Shown in pieces: positions 55,801-63,850 of a stretch of 64,000 nt of DNA. Position 1 is the stretch's first letter. Every line of letters starts with the position of its first letter. Both the position numbers and the translations under genes were made by a program. Below the pieces are notes generated by a model. That model was not told the DNA's origin. It worked only from the letters and a program-made list of their open reading frames with translations, and ran no database searches. This DNA comes from Leucocoprinus leucothites (lineage: Eukaryota > Basidiomycota > Agaricomycetes > Agaricales > Agaricaceae): positions 124,001-188,000 of the forward strand of contig JAACJO010000028.1 in the NCBI GenBank assembly GCA_013368445.1. Direction: 5' to 3'.

Positions 55801-56766
55801 CCACCATTCTTTCGACCGGTTAGTGATCCATACAGTTTTAGAGTTCGAATTCCAAGAATCAGATATAATACTAGAGATGGAATGGGAAATGTTGTCCAGG
55901 CACGAAAATGAATGAATGTTTGAACAATTTAAAGCTGCAAGACGCTCTGAGACCTGAGAAATAAAGGCGGCCTCTTCATCGCTATCTTTCGGGAGTACAC
56001 GCTTTTTATAATTAATATAATCTGGGCGAATTGGAAGATCCATAAGCAAAGGTGCGTGATCCGAGGGTAGTCTCGAATTTGCATCAATGATATGGGGAGT
56101 GGAACTATTTGCACAAAAGATAAGATCAATAACCGTATCGTCATGATTGACGATGGCCGAAAAATGAGTTGGGGAAGAGATGGTCGGTATAGACCTAGAA
56201 AGATTGAAGCATTCCACTAACTCCGTTAGAGTTATGGCGGATTGAGGGACATGGGAAACTAAGGGATCCCATTCTGGAGAACGACAATTGAAATCGCCTC
56301 CCATGTAAATTATATTAGGGATATCAATGAAGTTTGTAGAAAGAAAATTTATCGCCGATGACGACGAATCAGAGTATACGTTAAGAAGATGGATATAATT
56401 ACCCTTGTTAAATAAACCTAGGATTTGAATGTCGCGATGGTTTATCCACTCCTGTCGAAGAATGGGTCTCATACGAGATAATCGTCTGTGAACGTAAGTT
56501 AAAGTACGCGGACGGGGATCATTAGACTTAGTAGGGCGAGCCATACATAGCCATTCTGGGTGGATGGGAGCACCAATGACGTCATCCCCTTCAGGGTTAG
56601 TCGTGGAGGGTGCTTTGCGAATGTGATTCCAAGGAGGTTCCTGTAGGAAAATAATATCAAAGTCCAGTTTCCTGGATTCAAGAATAGTATCAACTAGGGC
56701 GTATGAGCGTCCCACGTTCTGCGAATAGATACGAACAGACGATATATGATTATTCTTACCATACAT
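52813..56766 (-). CDS. LINE-g ORF2 endonuclease-RT-RNase H, 1317 aa, intact
   Basis: Endonuclease at residues 1-245 (SQNVGRS near 15, LQEPPWN at 41-47, MGGDFNCRSPEWD with D158 and N160, S235-D236-H237). RT at roughly 490-780 (FDIAQFFPSL with D588, GQGSALSPILSALYL near 647, FVDD at 683-686). RNase H at roughly 995-1140 (D1001 in VVTDASVP, E1041 in DAELYSI, D1065 in ITDCLPAAK, then HAPSHTG). Terminal Cys/His motif 1228-1244. The order EN-RT-RNase H is that of Tad1/I-type LINEs. Start ATG 56766, two bases after the ORF1 stop, suggests reinitiation. Confidence 0.96.
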   Translation of the reverse strand: MYGKNNHISSVRIYSQNVGRSYALVDTILESRKLDFDIIFLQEPPWNHIRKAPSTTNPEGDDVIGAPIHPEWLCMARPTKSNDPRPRTLTYVHRRLSRMRPILRQEWINHRDIQILGLFNKGNYIHLLNVYSDSSSSAINFLSTNFIDIPNIIYMGGDFNCRSPEWDPLVSHVPQSAITLTELVECFNLSRSIPTISSPTHFSAIVNHDDTVIDLIFCANSSTPHIIDANSRLPSDHAPLLMDLPIRPDYINYKKRVLPKDSDEEAAFISQVSERLAALNCSNIHSFSCLDNISHSISSIISDSWNSNSKTVWITNRSKEWWTPLCSETLLAYRKSKDQKDWRAFRSATRAAKRSFFDERIHEIASTNKRPWDLMEWVKQRKLPAIEGIRYQGRPCNDLPDLWNALHSSYNSASGRLVSPQILNEMKSLPPRSWANFSALELSESLRSCANSSAPGPDHVSWKHLKSIVAHDDCLKNIILIANACVRFSHWPSHFKDSVSIIIPKPNKPAYDTPKSFRPIVLLNTLGKLIEKMIARRMQFEAVSLNVLHPNQMGGVIQRSTEDAGVFLSHIIRAGWAKGMITSVCAFDIAQFFPSLNHEILTDILRRQGFAPELVNFFSHYLTGRSTQYMWNTFLSDAHDADVGVGQGSALSPILSALYLAPFMYMFEQRARLQSVSSSLLSFVDDGLCISQAKNYTDTISSLKTAYSIINSICTDFGLVIEHDKSEVFHFSRRHNDKNPPLDLSEVGGPILHPKRFWRYLGFYFDRRLSFQEHVRYYSTKALSTVKAMGMLGNSNRGLLPLQKRLLYRSCVVPVATYGFRLWYFEGARNKALLKSLSSMQRRAAIWITGAFRTSPSGGAESIAGLIPIHLHLRKLAIRSSYRVSTLPSNHALCTLLSDRFSFNSNPHPQSLRLLTPAKKAKVKGPIIDVDNSLSHISDSFSPFDPVSKPGSRLMDIYPDSIHFHPCNRSDKHEMYKHVSSLDSVFTSSSLDRNCISVVTDASVPLVGSLQAVSAAHLYRGGRQVSHAKQASGRASSTDAELYSIRIGIAKAISLQCDHIILITDCLPAAKLAVDPSIHSSQSQSIQVCRLLSDWLKTKPSRSIDFWDIPSKWRWKPHLKVHNDVTSTRIHAPSHTGATLDFLRRKVTNDCQKSWESIFWKKKYRGNGFLLSKKNRKFLIPTYVKGGTWLPLANESPQLCARITRAILNHAPIGAYRERFFPLEPTSCRCGYRLETRHHILCYCPLYPIRTQWVQCAFPQYDFLVEFLKKNPTAFAFTNHDTRPPPLQAPVPAEPNEGELYSFISSLLFSLESDLCV

Positions 56767-56768
56767 AT

Positions 56769-59501
56769 TTAGACAGCAACTCCGCCACCGGAGCGATTGG
56801 AATTAGCGCGAACAGCACGTGCAGTGCGTGATTCGGCTGCTTTGTTAGAGTGCCAGGTCCGGTCGAACCTGTTTCTCCAAAATGGACATTTGTTGTCATT
56901 AGCGTGATGATCGCCTTTGCAATTAAGGCACTTGAAGTTCTCAAGATGAGGACATGGGATACCGTCAGGGGTGGCGTCACGAGGGGGGGAAGATTTGGGA
57001 TTAGCCTTACAACACCAGGCCATGGATCGGTGATTCTCGACGCGATGAGGGCCACCACAGATTTGGCATCGTGCACCAAGGGCGCGACACGCATGAGTGG
57101 GGTGACCCCACCGCCAGCAGTTCCTACACTGGGCAACACCTGGGTGCATACTGGTTGCACGAATAGTGCCGATATGGCGCCCGAAGTTGATAGTACGGTT
57201 AACCAACGTCTTGGCTTTGGTACCATTCTGAGAGTCCCAAATGTCAAACCACATGACGGCTGTGTCTGACTTCGGGGATGCTTTCATAACGCGAGGGCGG
57301 GCAGCAAGGATTACATTTTCGAACAAAGACGATTGGCCAAGAGCTTGTTCGACAAAAGCGGGGGAAAGAGGATTGGATGAGTTAGCTACCCAGTAAGGGA
57401 CGCCAACGATTTTCAGAAAAGATTTGGATTGTGGGAGGCGAGGCTCGATAGGAATAGCGTCTCCCAGTTGCCAGGCTTTTTTAAGCCATGATTTGATGGT
57501 ATCGAGGTCACTCGAAGAGGCGACACTCGAGGTGGCAATAGAAATGCCGTTATACGATTCGCGGACTGATTCAACGCGAAGATTGGATTGGGCAGCAATG
57601 AGGCCGCGGTTACAAAACTCGGATGCCTTGTTGAAGTCCTTAATACGATCGGCAATGATGTTGCCTTCGAAGGGGATGAGGACTTGTCGACGTGTGGGCC
57701 CGTGAGTCGTCATTTTTGGTTTAGCGCGTATAGCGCTTGTGGTCGTTGTTGGTTCAGGCGCTTTAGATTGGGCGCTACCAAAACCAGCCTTGTACATAGC
57801 AAGGACTTTATCATAAGGGAGATCAGGGAAGGCGAGTATCATTTCTCGCATTTTAACCCCGTCAATATTGGATGGATTGAGAGTTGACGAAGTAGGCTGG
57901 ACACCCCGTCGGGCGGCATCAGCGAACGATGTCTTCTTGTTGAAATGTTCCGTAAGGGGTTTGATGGATGCCTTACGGTCAAATTGGGGAATGGGGGTTG
58001 GCATGTCAGAGGCGCTCTGATTAGGTTTGGATGGCTGAGCCTGGCCATCAGCAGAAGGGCGCCCGACTGAACGCTCAAAGTTACCATTCCCGTGATGGGA
58101 AAGCGGGGGAGGGGCCCGGGATACTCGGACAGAACTAACATTAGGTTTAGAAGACTTTACGTCATTCTTTGCCTTTTGTGAGTTTAACACAGACGATACG
58201 TCATGTGTTTTACCAGAAGACGATACGTCATTCTGGGGGATAGGAAGGATGCCCTCAGCGGGAGGGGCTTGGTCAATGTTCATGGCGTCGTGGTCAATGC
58301 AATCTGTAAGATTAGATTGCCCGACGACAATGCCGGGGGGGAATAGGGGGGTAGTGGTTGGTTTAGGAGGTTTGCTTACCTTCTTTCCCTTACCCTTGCC
58401 TTGAGGAGGGGGGGAAGAATCAGTCATAGGAATGATAGGTTGAGGGCTAAGATATTGCCTCAACGCTTCGGTGATGGTCAAACCGCTTTCGCCATTGATG
58501 GGCAAGCGGTCCCAGCCTGAATTAAACATAGAAGTCAATAGGCAATAAATGGGTTCCCCCATTTGGGGAAACCTTGGGTCATTCTCACCAGGACGCACAT
58601 TGAGAGCGACCCGATGTTTAAAGAAATTAGTAATATATTTAAGCGCCTCAAGCGCTTTGAAGGCAGCATCACTGACAACTAAAGTCTCTTCAGTGGCTGT
58701 GTTGGTTGGATCCTTGAGATCCGGGAGTTGTGGCTGTACAGGCCTAGACTCCTGTGGCTGTGTCATGACATCACCAGTGACATCATGTGTGACGTCATGT
58801 GTGACGTCATTCAAACTCGATGAACCGGCAAAGAAAGTAGCCGGAGTGCCGGATGGCACAGGTTCTGCTGACTCAGCGGATCCATGGATCGCATGAGGCA
58901 GCCTTAAGGTGGGTGGGGGTCCAAAGAACCGAGTGGTTGGTTCCCCATTGTTTATTATCCCATCCTCTTGGTCGCTCCACGCGTCCCCGCGAGAGTTCAA
59001 ATTCAGAGGATCAGGAGTCTTTAACTCACCTACAAATCCCTCGCCATAAGGACGGAAAGGAATAGGTAGCTTGAAGCCATCATAGGCACCCATTGACGCC
59101 GTTCTTGAGATGGCTTTAGGTGTGATGTCCAACCGACGGGCCGCATCGCGAGCGCGAGCTTGCTTAGCGCGAGACAACAGAGGGGGAGTTCTAGGGGAAG
59201 AAGGCATAGCTGCCTGTAAGAGCGCACCAGGCGCAGTAATGGGAGAAGAGGGGGTGGAGGATTCAGACGAGTCAGATTCACTCTCACCGCTTTCTTCGTT
59301 GTCAGAACCATTCCTGGATGGAGCAGTGGATTTAACGTCGTCATAGACAGAGTGTCTAGTCGATTTGATAGAGAGCGCGGGCGAGTTAGAGCGATCGCGT
59401 TTGTAGTTTGAGACACGTGTTTCAGTGTCAACGATGTTGATGGGGTCCGAAGACGGTGGAGGGGTGCCCTTAAGGTCATCCCAATGCGATGGTGCAGTCA
59501 T
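56769..59501 (-). CDS. LINE-g ORF1 gag-like zinc-knuckle protein, about 910 aa
   Basis: ATG at 59501 (MTAPSHWDDLKGTPPP). A reading from an upstream TTG adds 14 residues and is less likely. Acidic/Ser N-terminal region (EESGESESDSSESSTPSSP), low-complexity middle, helical conserved patches (SQKAKNDVKSS, LTEHFNKKTSFADAARRG), then the ORF1 core (KMTTHGPTRRQVLIPF, WFDIWDSQNGTKAK). Three Cys/His knuckles lie at about 792-874 and the tail is basic. Homologous along its C-terminal half to half-LINE proteins. Presumed RNA-binding partner of ORF2. Confidence 0.94.
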   Translation of the reverse strand: MTAPSHWDDLKGTPPPSSDPINIVDTETRVSNYKRDRSNSPALSIKSTRHSVYDDVKSTAPSRNGSDNEESGESESDSSESSTPSSPITAPGALLQAAMPSSPRTPPLLSRAKQARARDAARRLDITPKAISRTASMGAYDGFKLPIPFRPYGEGFVGELKTPDPLNLNSRGDAWSDQEDGIINNGEPTTRFFGPPPTLRLPHAIHGSAESAEPVPSGTPATFFAGSSSLNDVTHDVTHDVTGDVMTQPQESRPVQPQLPDLKDPTNTATEETLVVSDAAFKALEALKYITNFFKHRVALNVRPGENDPRFPQMGEPIYCLLTSMFNSGWDRLPINGESGLTITEALRQYLSPQPIIPMTDSSPPPQGKGKGKKVSKPPKPTTTPLFPPGIVVGQSNLTDCIDHDAMNIDQAPPAEGILPIPQNDVSSSGKTHDVSSVLNSQKAKNDVKSSKPNVSSVRVSRAPPPLSHHGNGNFERSVGRPSADGQAQPSKPNQSASDMPTPIPQFDRKASIKPLTEHFNKKTSFADAARRGVQPTSSTLNPSNIDGVKMREMILAFPDLPYDKVLAMYKAGFGSAQSKAPEPTTTTSAIRAKPKMTTHGPTRRQVLIPFEGNIIADRIKDFNKASEFCNRGLIAAQSNLRVESVRESYNGISIATSSVASSSDLDTIKSWLKKAWQLGDAIPIEPRLPQSKSFLKIVGVPYWVANSSNPLSPAFVEQALGQSSLFENVILAARPRVMKASPKSDTAVMWFDIWDSQNGTKAKTLVNRTINFGRHIGTIRATSMHPGVAQCRNCWRWGHPTHACRALGARCQICGGPHRVENHRSMAWCCKANPKSSPPRDATPDGIPCPHLENFKCLNCKGDHHANDNKCPFWRNRFDRTWHSNKAAESRTARAVRANSNRSGGGVAV

Positions 59502-59580
59502 AGTAGTATAATTCGTAGTCAGTGTGTATGTAGACACCGTCAAAGAAATCGATGATGGTGGTTAGAGGGAAAGGAGGATG

Positions 59581-59789
59581 TGTGCGAAGAGCTCTCTTCA
59601 TGTTGAGAACATCGCCAAGGCATACAACACCATCTCGTTGTACACCAGCTCCGTCGCCACCGATGCTGAGGCATCGGTGATTGAGTCCGCCCTCCCATCC
59701 GCCTTCACCGCCCCGTTCGAGTTGAAGACGAGCCGCCCCAGGTCCAGATCTTACCTCAAGATCTTGGACGTCCCTTACTACATGAGTGG

Positions 59790-59790
<1 letters not shown>
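59581..59790 (+). pseudogene. HL-12 ORF1-like protein, second segment
   Basis: Open frame continuing after LINE-g: HVENIAKAYNTISLYTSSVATDAEASVIES, interrupted by LINE-h after PYYMSG. TSD TACTACATGAGTGGC at 59776-59790 and 60117-60131. Confidence 0.86.
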
Positions 59791-59841
<51 letters not shown>

Positions 59842-60116
59842 CAATGTATTTATATAGCGGTGCTCGATCGCAGTCCGCTTCAACTAAATATTACAAACAA
59901 ATGGTACACTACAGCAAGCTGGGGTACACAAAGCGGTCGGAGACCGCTTAAGACAAGGACTATACACGATTAGACCAGTAAAATAGAGAAGAATCGAAAG
60001 AAACTATAGAACGAGGTGTCATACACAGAGATCGGACTCAAAGGAAAAGAGAAGAGAGGAAATGAAAGAATATAGTTCACCTTCATTTGGTTCAGCGGGC
60101 ACAGGGGCTTGAAGCG
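59791..60116 (-). mobile_element. LINE-h, very short LINE insertion with 46-nt tail
   Basis: A 0.33-kb 5'-truncated LINE: the 46-nt poly(T) at 59791-59836 is the tail, followed by the shared tail motif, the 3' UTR with the 8-bp stem, and the last about 15 codons of ORF2. 15-bp perfect TSD. Its 3' UTR closely matches LINE-f, so both stem from one subfamily. The long pure tail suggests a recent event. Confidence 0.94.
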
Positions 60117-60686
60117 TACTACATGAGTGGCATCCGTACCACTCCCCAACACGTCACCGACCGTATGCATGTGTCTCCCTTCAAGGAGACATTTGCAAAT
60201 GTTTCCTCTGTGCGCATCATGCGCAACTCTGCCAAGGCTGACACCGCCACCGTTTGGGTCGACCTCTGGGATTCTCAGTCAGGCGCTAACGCCAAGCGCC
60301 TGGTCGGCAAATACCTCCACTTCGACGGCGTGCAGTCCATAATCAAGGCCACGCACGCTCACCCCGGGACCCCCCAGTGTCAACGATGCTGGCATTGGGG
60401 CCACACTACCTCCACCTGTCGCAACCGCGCACTCAGGTGTTCACAATGCGGTGGGCCACATTGGTCTGAGAATCACCGCACCACCTCCTCCTGCTGTAAG
60501 GGGTCGCCGAAGGCTAACCCCCCCACTCAGCCCACACCGGCCAGGGAACCCTGTCCCCACATCAAGTGCGTCAACTGCGGCAAGGAACATGCTGCAACTG
60601 ACCACAAGTGCATGTTCTGGCGCCACCGATTTGATCGGGATTGGCTGCAAAGTCATTCTGGTCCTGCCGGTTGGTCCCGGGCCTAG
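60117..60686 (+). pseudogene. HL-12 ORF1-like protein, zinc-knuckle segment
   Basis: Open frame from YYMSGIRTTPQHVTDRM through WVDLWDSQSGANAKR and three knuckles (CQRCWHWGHTTSTC, CSQCGGPHWSENH, CVNCGKEHAATDHKC) to GPAGWSRA, stop TAG 60684-60686. 60687-61022 is 3' UTR, hairpin and poly(A). Confidence 0.87.
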
Positions 60687-61036
60687 GGGGAGCTCCCTAG
60701 TGTCAATGCATCATCCCCCATCTATCTCCAGTCGCCGGATGGGCTTTCACCAACCACAAGGCCTGCCACCAGATGCAGTGATATCGGTAAATGTCTCGTT
60801 TCTTTGTATGTCGTTACATGTCTAGCCCCCTTCTGTTGTCGATTCGTGTATTGTCTCGGACAGGACTTATTATCTATTCCCGGTTGTTTACTTGTGCGTA
60901 GTCGGTAGCGGTATCGGTTCCATGTAGTAGATAGTCGGGCGCGGACTGCTATCACGCACCGCATTATAAATTGGCAACCCCTCCGGGGTCGCTCTTGATT
61001 TTAAAAAAAAAAAAAAAAAAAAGAGCTCAACTACGA

Positions 61037-61540
61037 CACCCATGACAAGGAACTGCTTGCAATTTTTGAAGCATTCCGAATCTGGCGCCATTATCTTGAA
61101 GGTGCTGCGCTACCCATAGGAACCTTGAGTATTTCTCTACCACAAAGATACTAATGCGCAGACAAGCCAGATGGTCCAAGTTCTTATCGCAGTTCAACCT
61201 TGTTATTCAATTTAGACCTGGTAAGCTTGGAACAAAACCAGATGCCCTAACTAGACATTGGGACGTCTACCCAAAAGGGGGGAATAATGGCTACGCCACG
61301 GTTAATCCTCACAATTTCCGACCTGTCTTTACTAACGAACAACTTTCTACTTCTATTCATGCTTTGTATCTTTATATGCCTGCACTGTGCACTGGTCTTA
61401 TTATGGACATTTCGCAACTTCGCACAGACATTCTTTCCGCTATTTCCACTGACAATTCTGTTTCCGATCATTTCGCTCATCCAGAGGGTCGCTGGTCCAA
61501 AGACTCCGAGGGTTTCTTATTACTTGATGGTAGAATCTAC
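61037..61540 (+). pseudogene. Gy-P pol, RNase H end and integrase start
   Basis: Gy-P resumes after the tandem insertion: [19 protein letters not shown], then [17 protein letters not shown] and [26 protein letters not shown] 19-bp deletion at 61117/61118, bounded by the microhomology CAT, removes the VTDH RNase H motif and shifts the frame. HL-13 interrupts the sequence; TSD GATGGTAGAATCTAC at 61526-61540 and 63836-63850. Confidence 0.88.
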
Positions 61541-63835
61541 CATCCCTCCTTGTCCTCTTACCACCACCATCGAAAGTTGGTGTTTGTTCTGAGGCATCCT
61601 TACATCGTCTATCTACAGTAATATGGGTAGGCGCAAGTCTAAAGCTACTGCCAATCAGTTTGCCGCGTTCAAATCCGAGTCCTCCGCCGTCTCTGGTGAC
61701 GAGCTCAACATTGCCGAGATGGCCAAAGATGACCACCTCGACCCCTACGACAACCCACTCAATGTGCGTGGGTTCTACGGTCCCTCCCAGGCTGACGTCT
61801 CGTCGCCTGGCCCCTCCCAGTCAATGGCTGACGTCCCGTCGCCATCGCCTGCTCCTCCAGTGGCTGACGTCCCGTCGCCACTCCAGCCTTACACTGTGGG
61901 TGCACGCACTTTCGTGCCCATCACGCCCCCTCCCCCTGTGGCCCCCGTGTCAGTGTCCTCCTCCAAGGGAAAGAAGAAGGAGCTCACCCCGAGGCGCGCC
62001 CTCAACAACCTCATATCCTTCCTTAAGTGGTTGGATACTATCGAACACCCAGAAGAAATCCCGGTCGACGACGCACAGGGCATGGTCACTTGTCTGGCCA
62101 AGGCCTCGTATGCATTCGCTAAGGAGCTGCGCATGAGCGGCACCCTCATCACCTCGAATTCTCTCAACGCCAACGGCTGGGAGACATTCGTGGATTTCTT
62201 GGGGGGCTTCGGTCAGAGATTCTCGGCTGGGACCTCCCCTAAAGCGACGCGCGTCGCCCACGAGGCGACCCATGGATCCGCTGAGTCAGCGGGTCCACGT
62301 GACATCGACATGGGCTCTCCCAAGGCGCCCATTCTACTGCCCCCGGATCGTCGGCCCGCCCCGGCCCGTCCCCCCTTACTGCCCAAGCCGGCACCTGCAA
62401 AGGCCCGCGCTAGTGGCAAAGCGCCCACTCTAGCGCCCCCCGCTCCTAAGCGAGCGCCCATCCCACCCTCGGCAACTAAGAAGTCGTTCGCCGAGGTTGC
62501 ACGCACCCCAGCCTCTGCGGCAGTGCTTATCAAGCTCGCCCAGTCCCACCCCACCCTCGAGCCCGATCGCGTCGCTGCGATGCATCAGGCCGCCCTCGCT
62601 GATGTGCCTTCTGCAAAGAAGCCGCGCATGACCACGTCAGGCCCCACCCGGCGTCAACTCTTCCTTGATTTCACTGGCGAAGCCGGTGACATCACCTAGC
62701 TCCACCACAAGGCCATGCGCCTTCTCAACGACTCCCTCACCTGCGCAAAGAGCTCTCTTCGTGTTGAGAACATCGCCAAAGCGTACGACACCATTTTGTT
62801 GTACACTAGCTCCGTCGCCACTGATGCCGAGGCATTGGTGATCGAGTCCGCCCTCCCTTCCGCCTTCACCGCCCCATTCGAGTTGAAGACGAAACGCCCC
62901 ATGTCCAGATCTTACCTCAAGATCTTGGATGTTCCTTACTACACGAGTGGTGTGCGTACCACTCCCCAACACGTCATCGACCGTATGCGGGTGTCCCCCT
63001 TCAAGGAGACATTCGCAAACGTCTCCTCCGTGCGCGTCATGCGCAATTCCGCCAAGGCCGACACCGCTACCATTTGGGTCGACCTCTGGGATTCTCAGTC
63101 CGGCGCTAACGCCAAGCGCCTGGTCGGCAAGTACCTCAACTTCGACGGCGTGCAGTCCATGATCAGGGCCGCGCGTGCTCACCCCGGGACCCCCCAGTGT
63201 CAACGATGCTGGCGTTGGGGCCACACTACCACCACCTGTCGCAATCATGCGCTCAGGTGTTCACAATGCGGTGGGCCACATCGGTCCGAGAATCACCGCA
63301 CCACCTCCTCCTGCTGTAAGGGGTCACCGAAGGCCAACCCCCCCATCCAGCCCACACCCGCCGGGGATCCCTGTCCCCACATCAAGTGCGTCAACTGCGG
63401 CAAGGAACATGCTGCAACTGACCGCAAGTGCGCGTTCTGGCGCCACCGATTTGATCGGGATTGGCTGCAAAGTCATTCTGGTCCTGCCGGTCGGTCCCGG
63501 GCCTAGGGGGAGCTCCCTAGTGTCAACGCATTGTCCCCCGCCCATCGTCAGTCGCCGGGTGGGCTCTCACCTACCACAAGGCCTGCCATCTGATGCAGTG
63601 ATAACGGTTTATGTTTCATCTCTTTGTATTTTACATGCCCAGCCCCCTTCTGTTGTCGATTCGAGTATTGTTTCGGACAGGACTTATTATCTATTCCTGG
63701 TTGTTTACTTGTGCGTAGTCGGTAGCGGTATCGGTTCCATGTAGTAGATAGTCGGGCGCGGACTGCTATCGCGCACCGCGTTATAAATGACCCCTTTGGG
63801 GTCACCTGATTTAAAAAAAAAAAAAAAAAAAAAAA
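61541..63835 (+). mobile_element. HL-13, complete half-LINE (type element)
   Basis: 2295 bp from CATCCCTCCTTGTCCTCT (61541) to poly(A) 63813-63835, with a perfect 15-bp TSD (61526-61540, 63836-63850) in Gy-P. Content: 82-nt 5' UTR, one ORF of 628 codons, 306 nt of 3' UTR with hairpin TGACCCC-TTT-GGGGTCA at 63788-63804 and the shared tail (63758-63812). No endonuclease or RT. It proves that an ORF1-only unit transposes as such. Confidence 0.97.
61623..63506 (+). pseudogene. HL-13 ORF1-like gag protein, one nonsense codon
   Basis: ATG 61623 (MGRRKSKATANQFAAFKSESS), stop TAG 63504-63506. The N-terminus resembles subfamily C (MGRRKSKA), but from DELNIAEMAKDDHLDPYDNP onward it is subfamily A, a mosaic. 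Then ADVPSP repeats, KGKKKELTPRRALNNLISF, TTSGPTRRQLFLDFTGEAG and knuckles at about 526-606. The only defect is TAG at 62697-62699 (TAC to TAG in IT(Y)LHHKAM), not a CpG change. A readthrough or correction error cannot be excluded. Confidence 0.9.
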
Positions 63836-63850
63836 GATGGTAGAATCTAC

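Larger units (their letters stand above)
52609..59580 (-). mobile_element. LINE-g, full-length LINE with both ORFs intact
   Basis: 6.97 kb, minus strand. The 5' terminus CATCCTCCTTTCCCTCTA is at 59580 leftwards, the 5' UTR is about 79 nt, and poly(T) is at about 52608-52630. The 15-bp TSD (52594-52608, 59581-59595) lies inside HL-12. ORF1 and ORF2 are both uninterrupted, making this the only LINE in the window with no visible defect. It is the best candidate for a source of active RT. Confidence 0.96.
51858..61022 (+). mobile_element. HL-12, 5'-truncated half-LINE fused to HL-11
   Basis: Starts abruptly at GGAGCTCACCCC, directly after HL-11's poly(A). It runs in three pieces (51858-52608, 59581-59790, 60117-61022) around LINE-g and LINE-h. 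It ends in hairpin ACCCCTCCGGGGT and poly(A) about 61003-61022, followed by the right TSD of the HL-11 left flank. HL-11 and HL-12 together are therefore bracketed by one TSD. Confidence 0.9.

Noticed and set aside
59502..59543. Upstream TTG start giving 14 extra residues for LINE-g ORF1 (and 12263 for LINE-d)
   Set aside because: Nuclear genes start at ATG; the ATG at 59501 and 12305 lies just downstream and the 5' UTR is already short.
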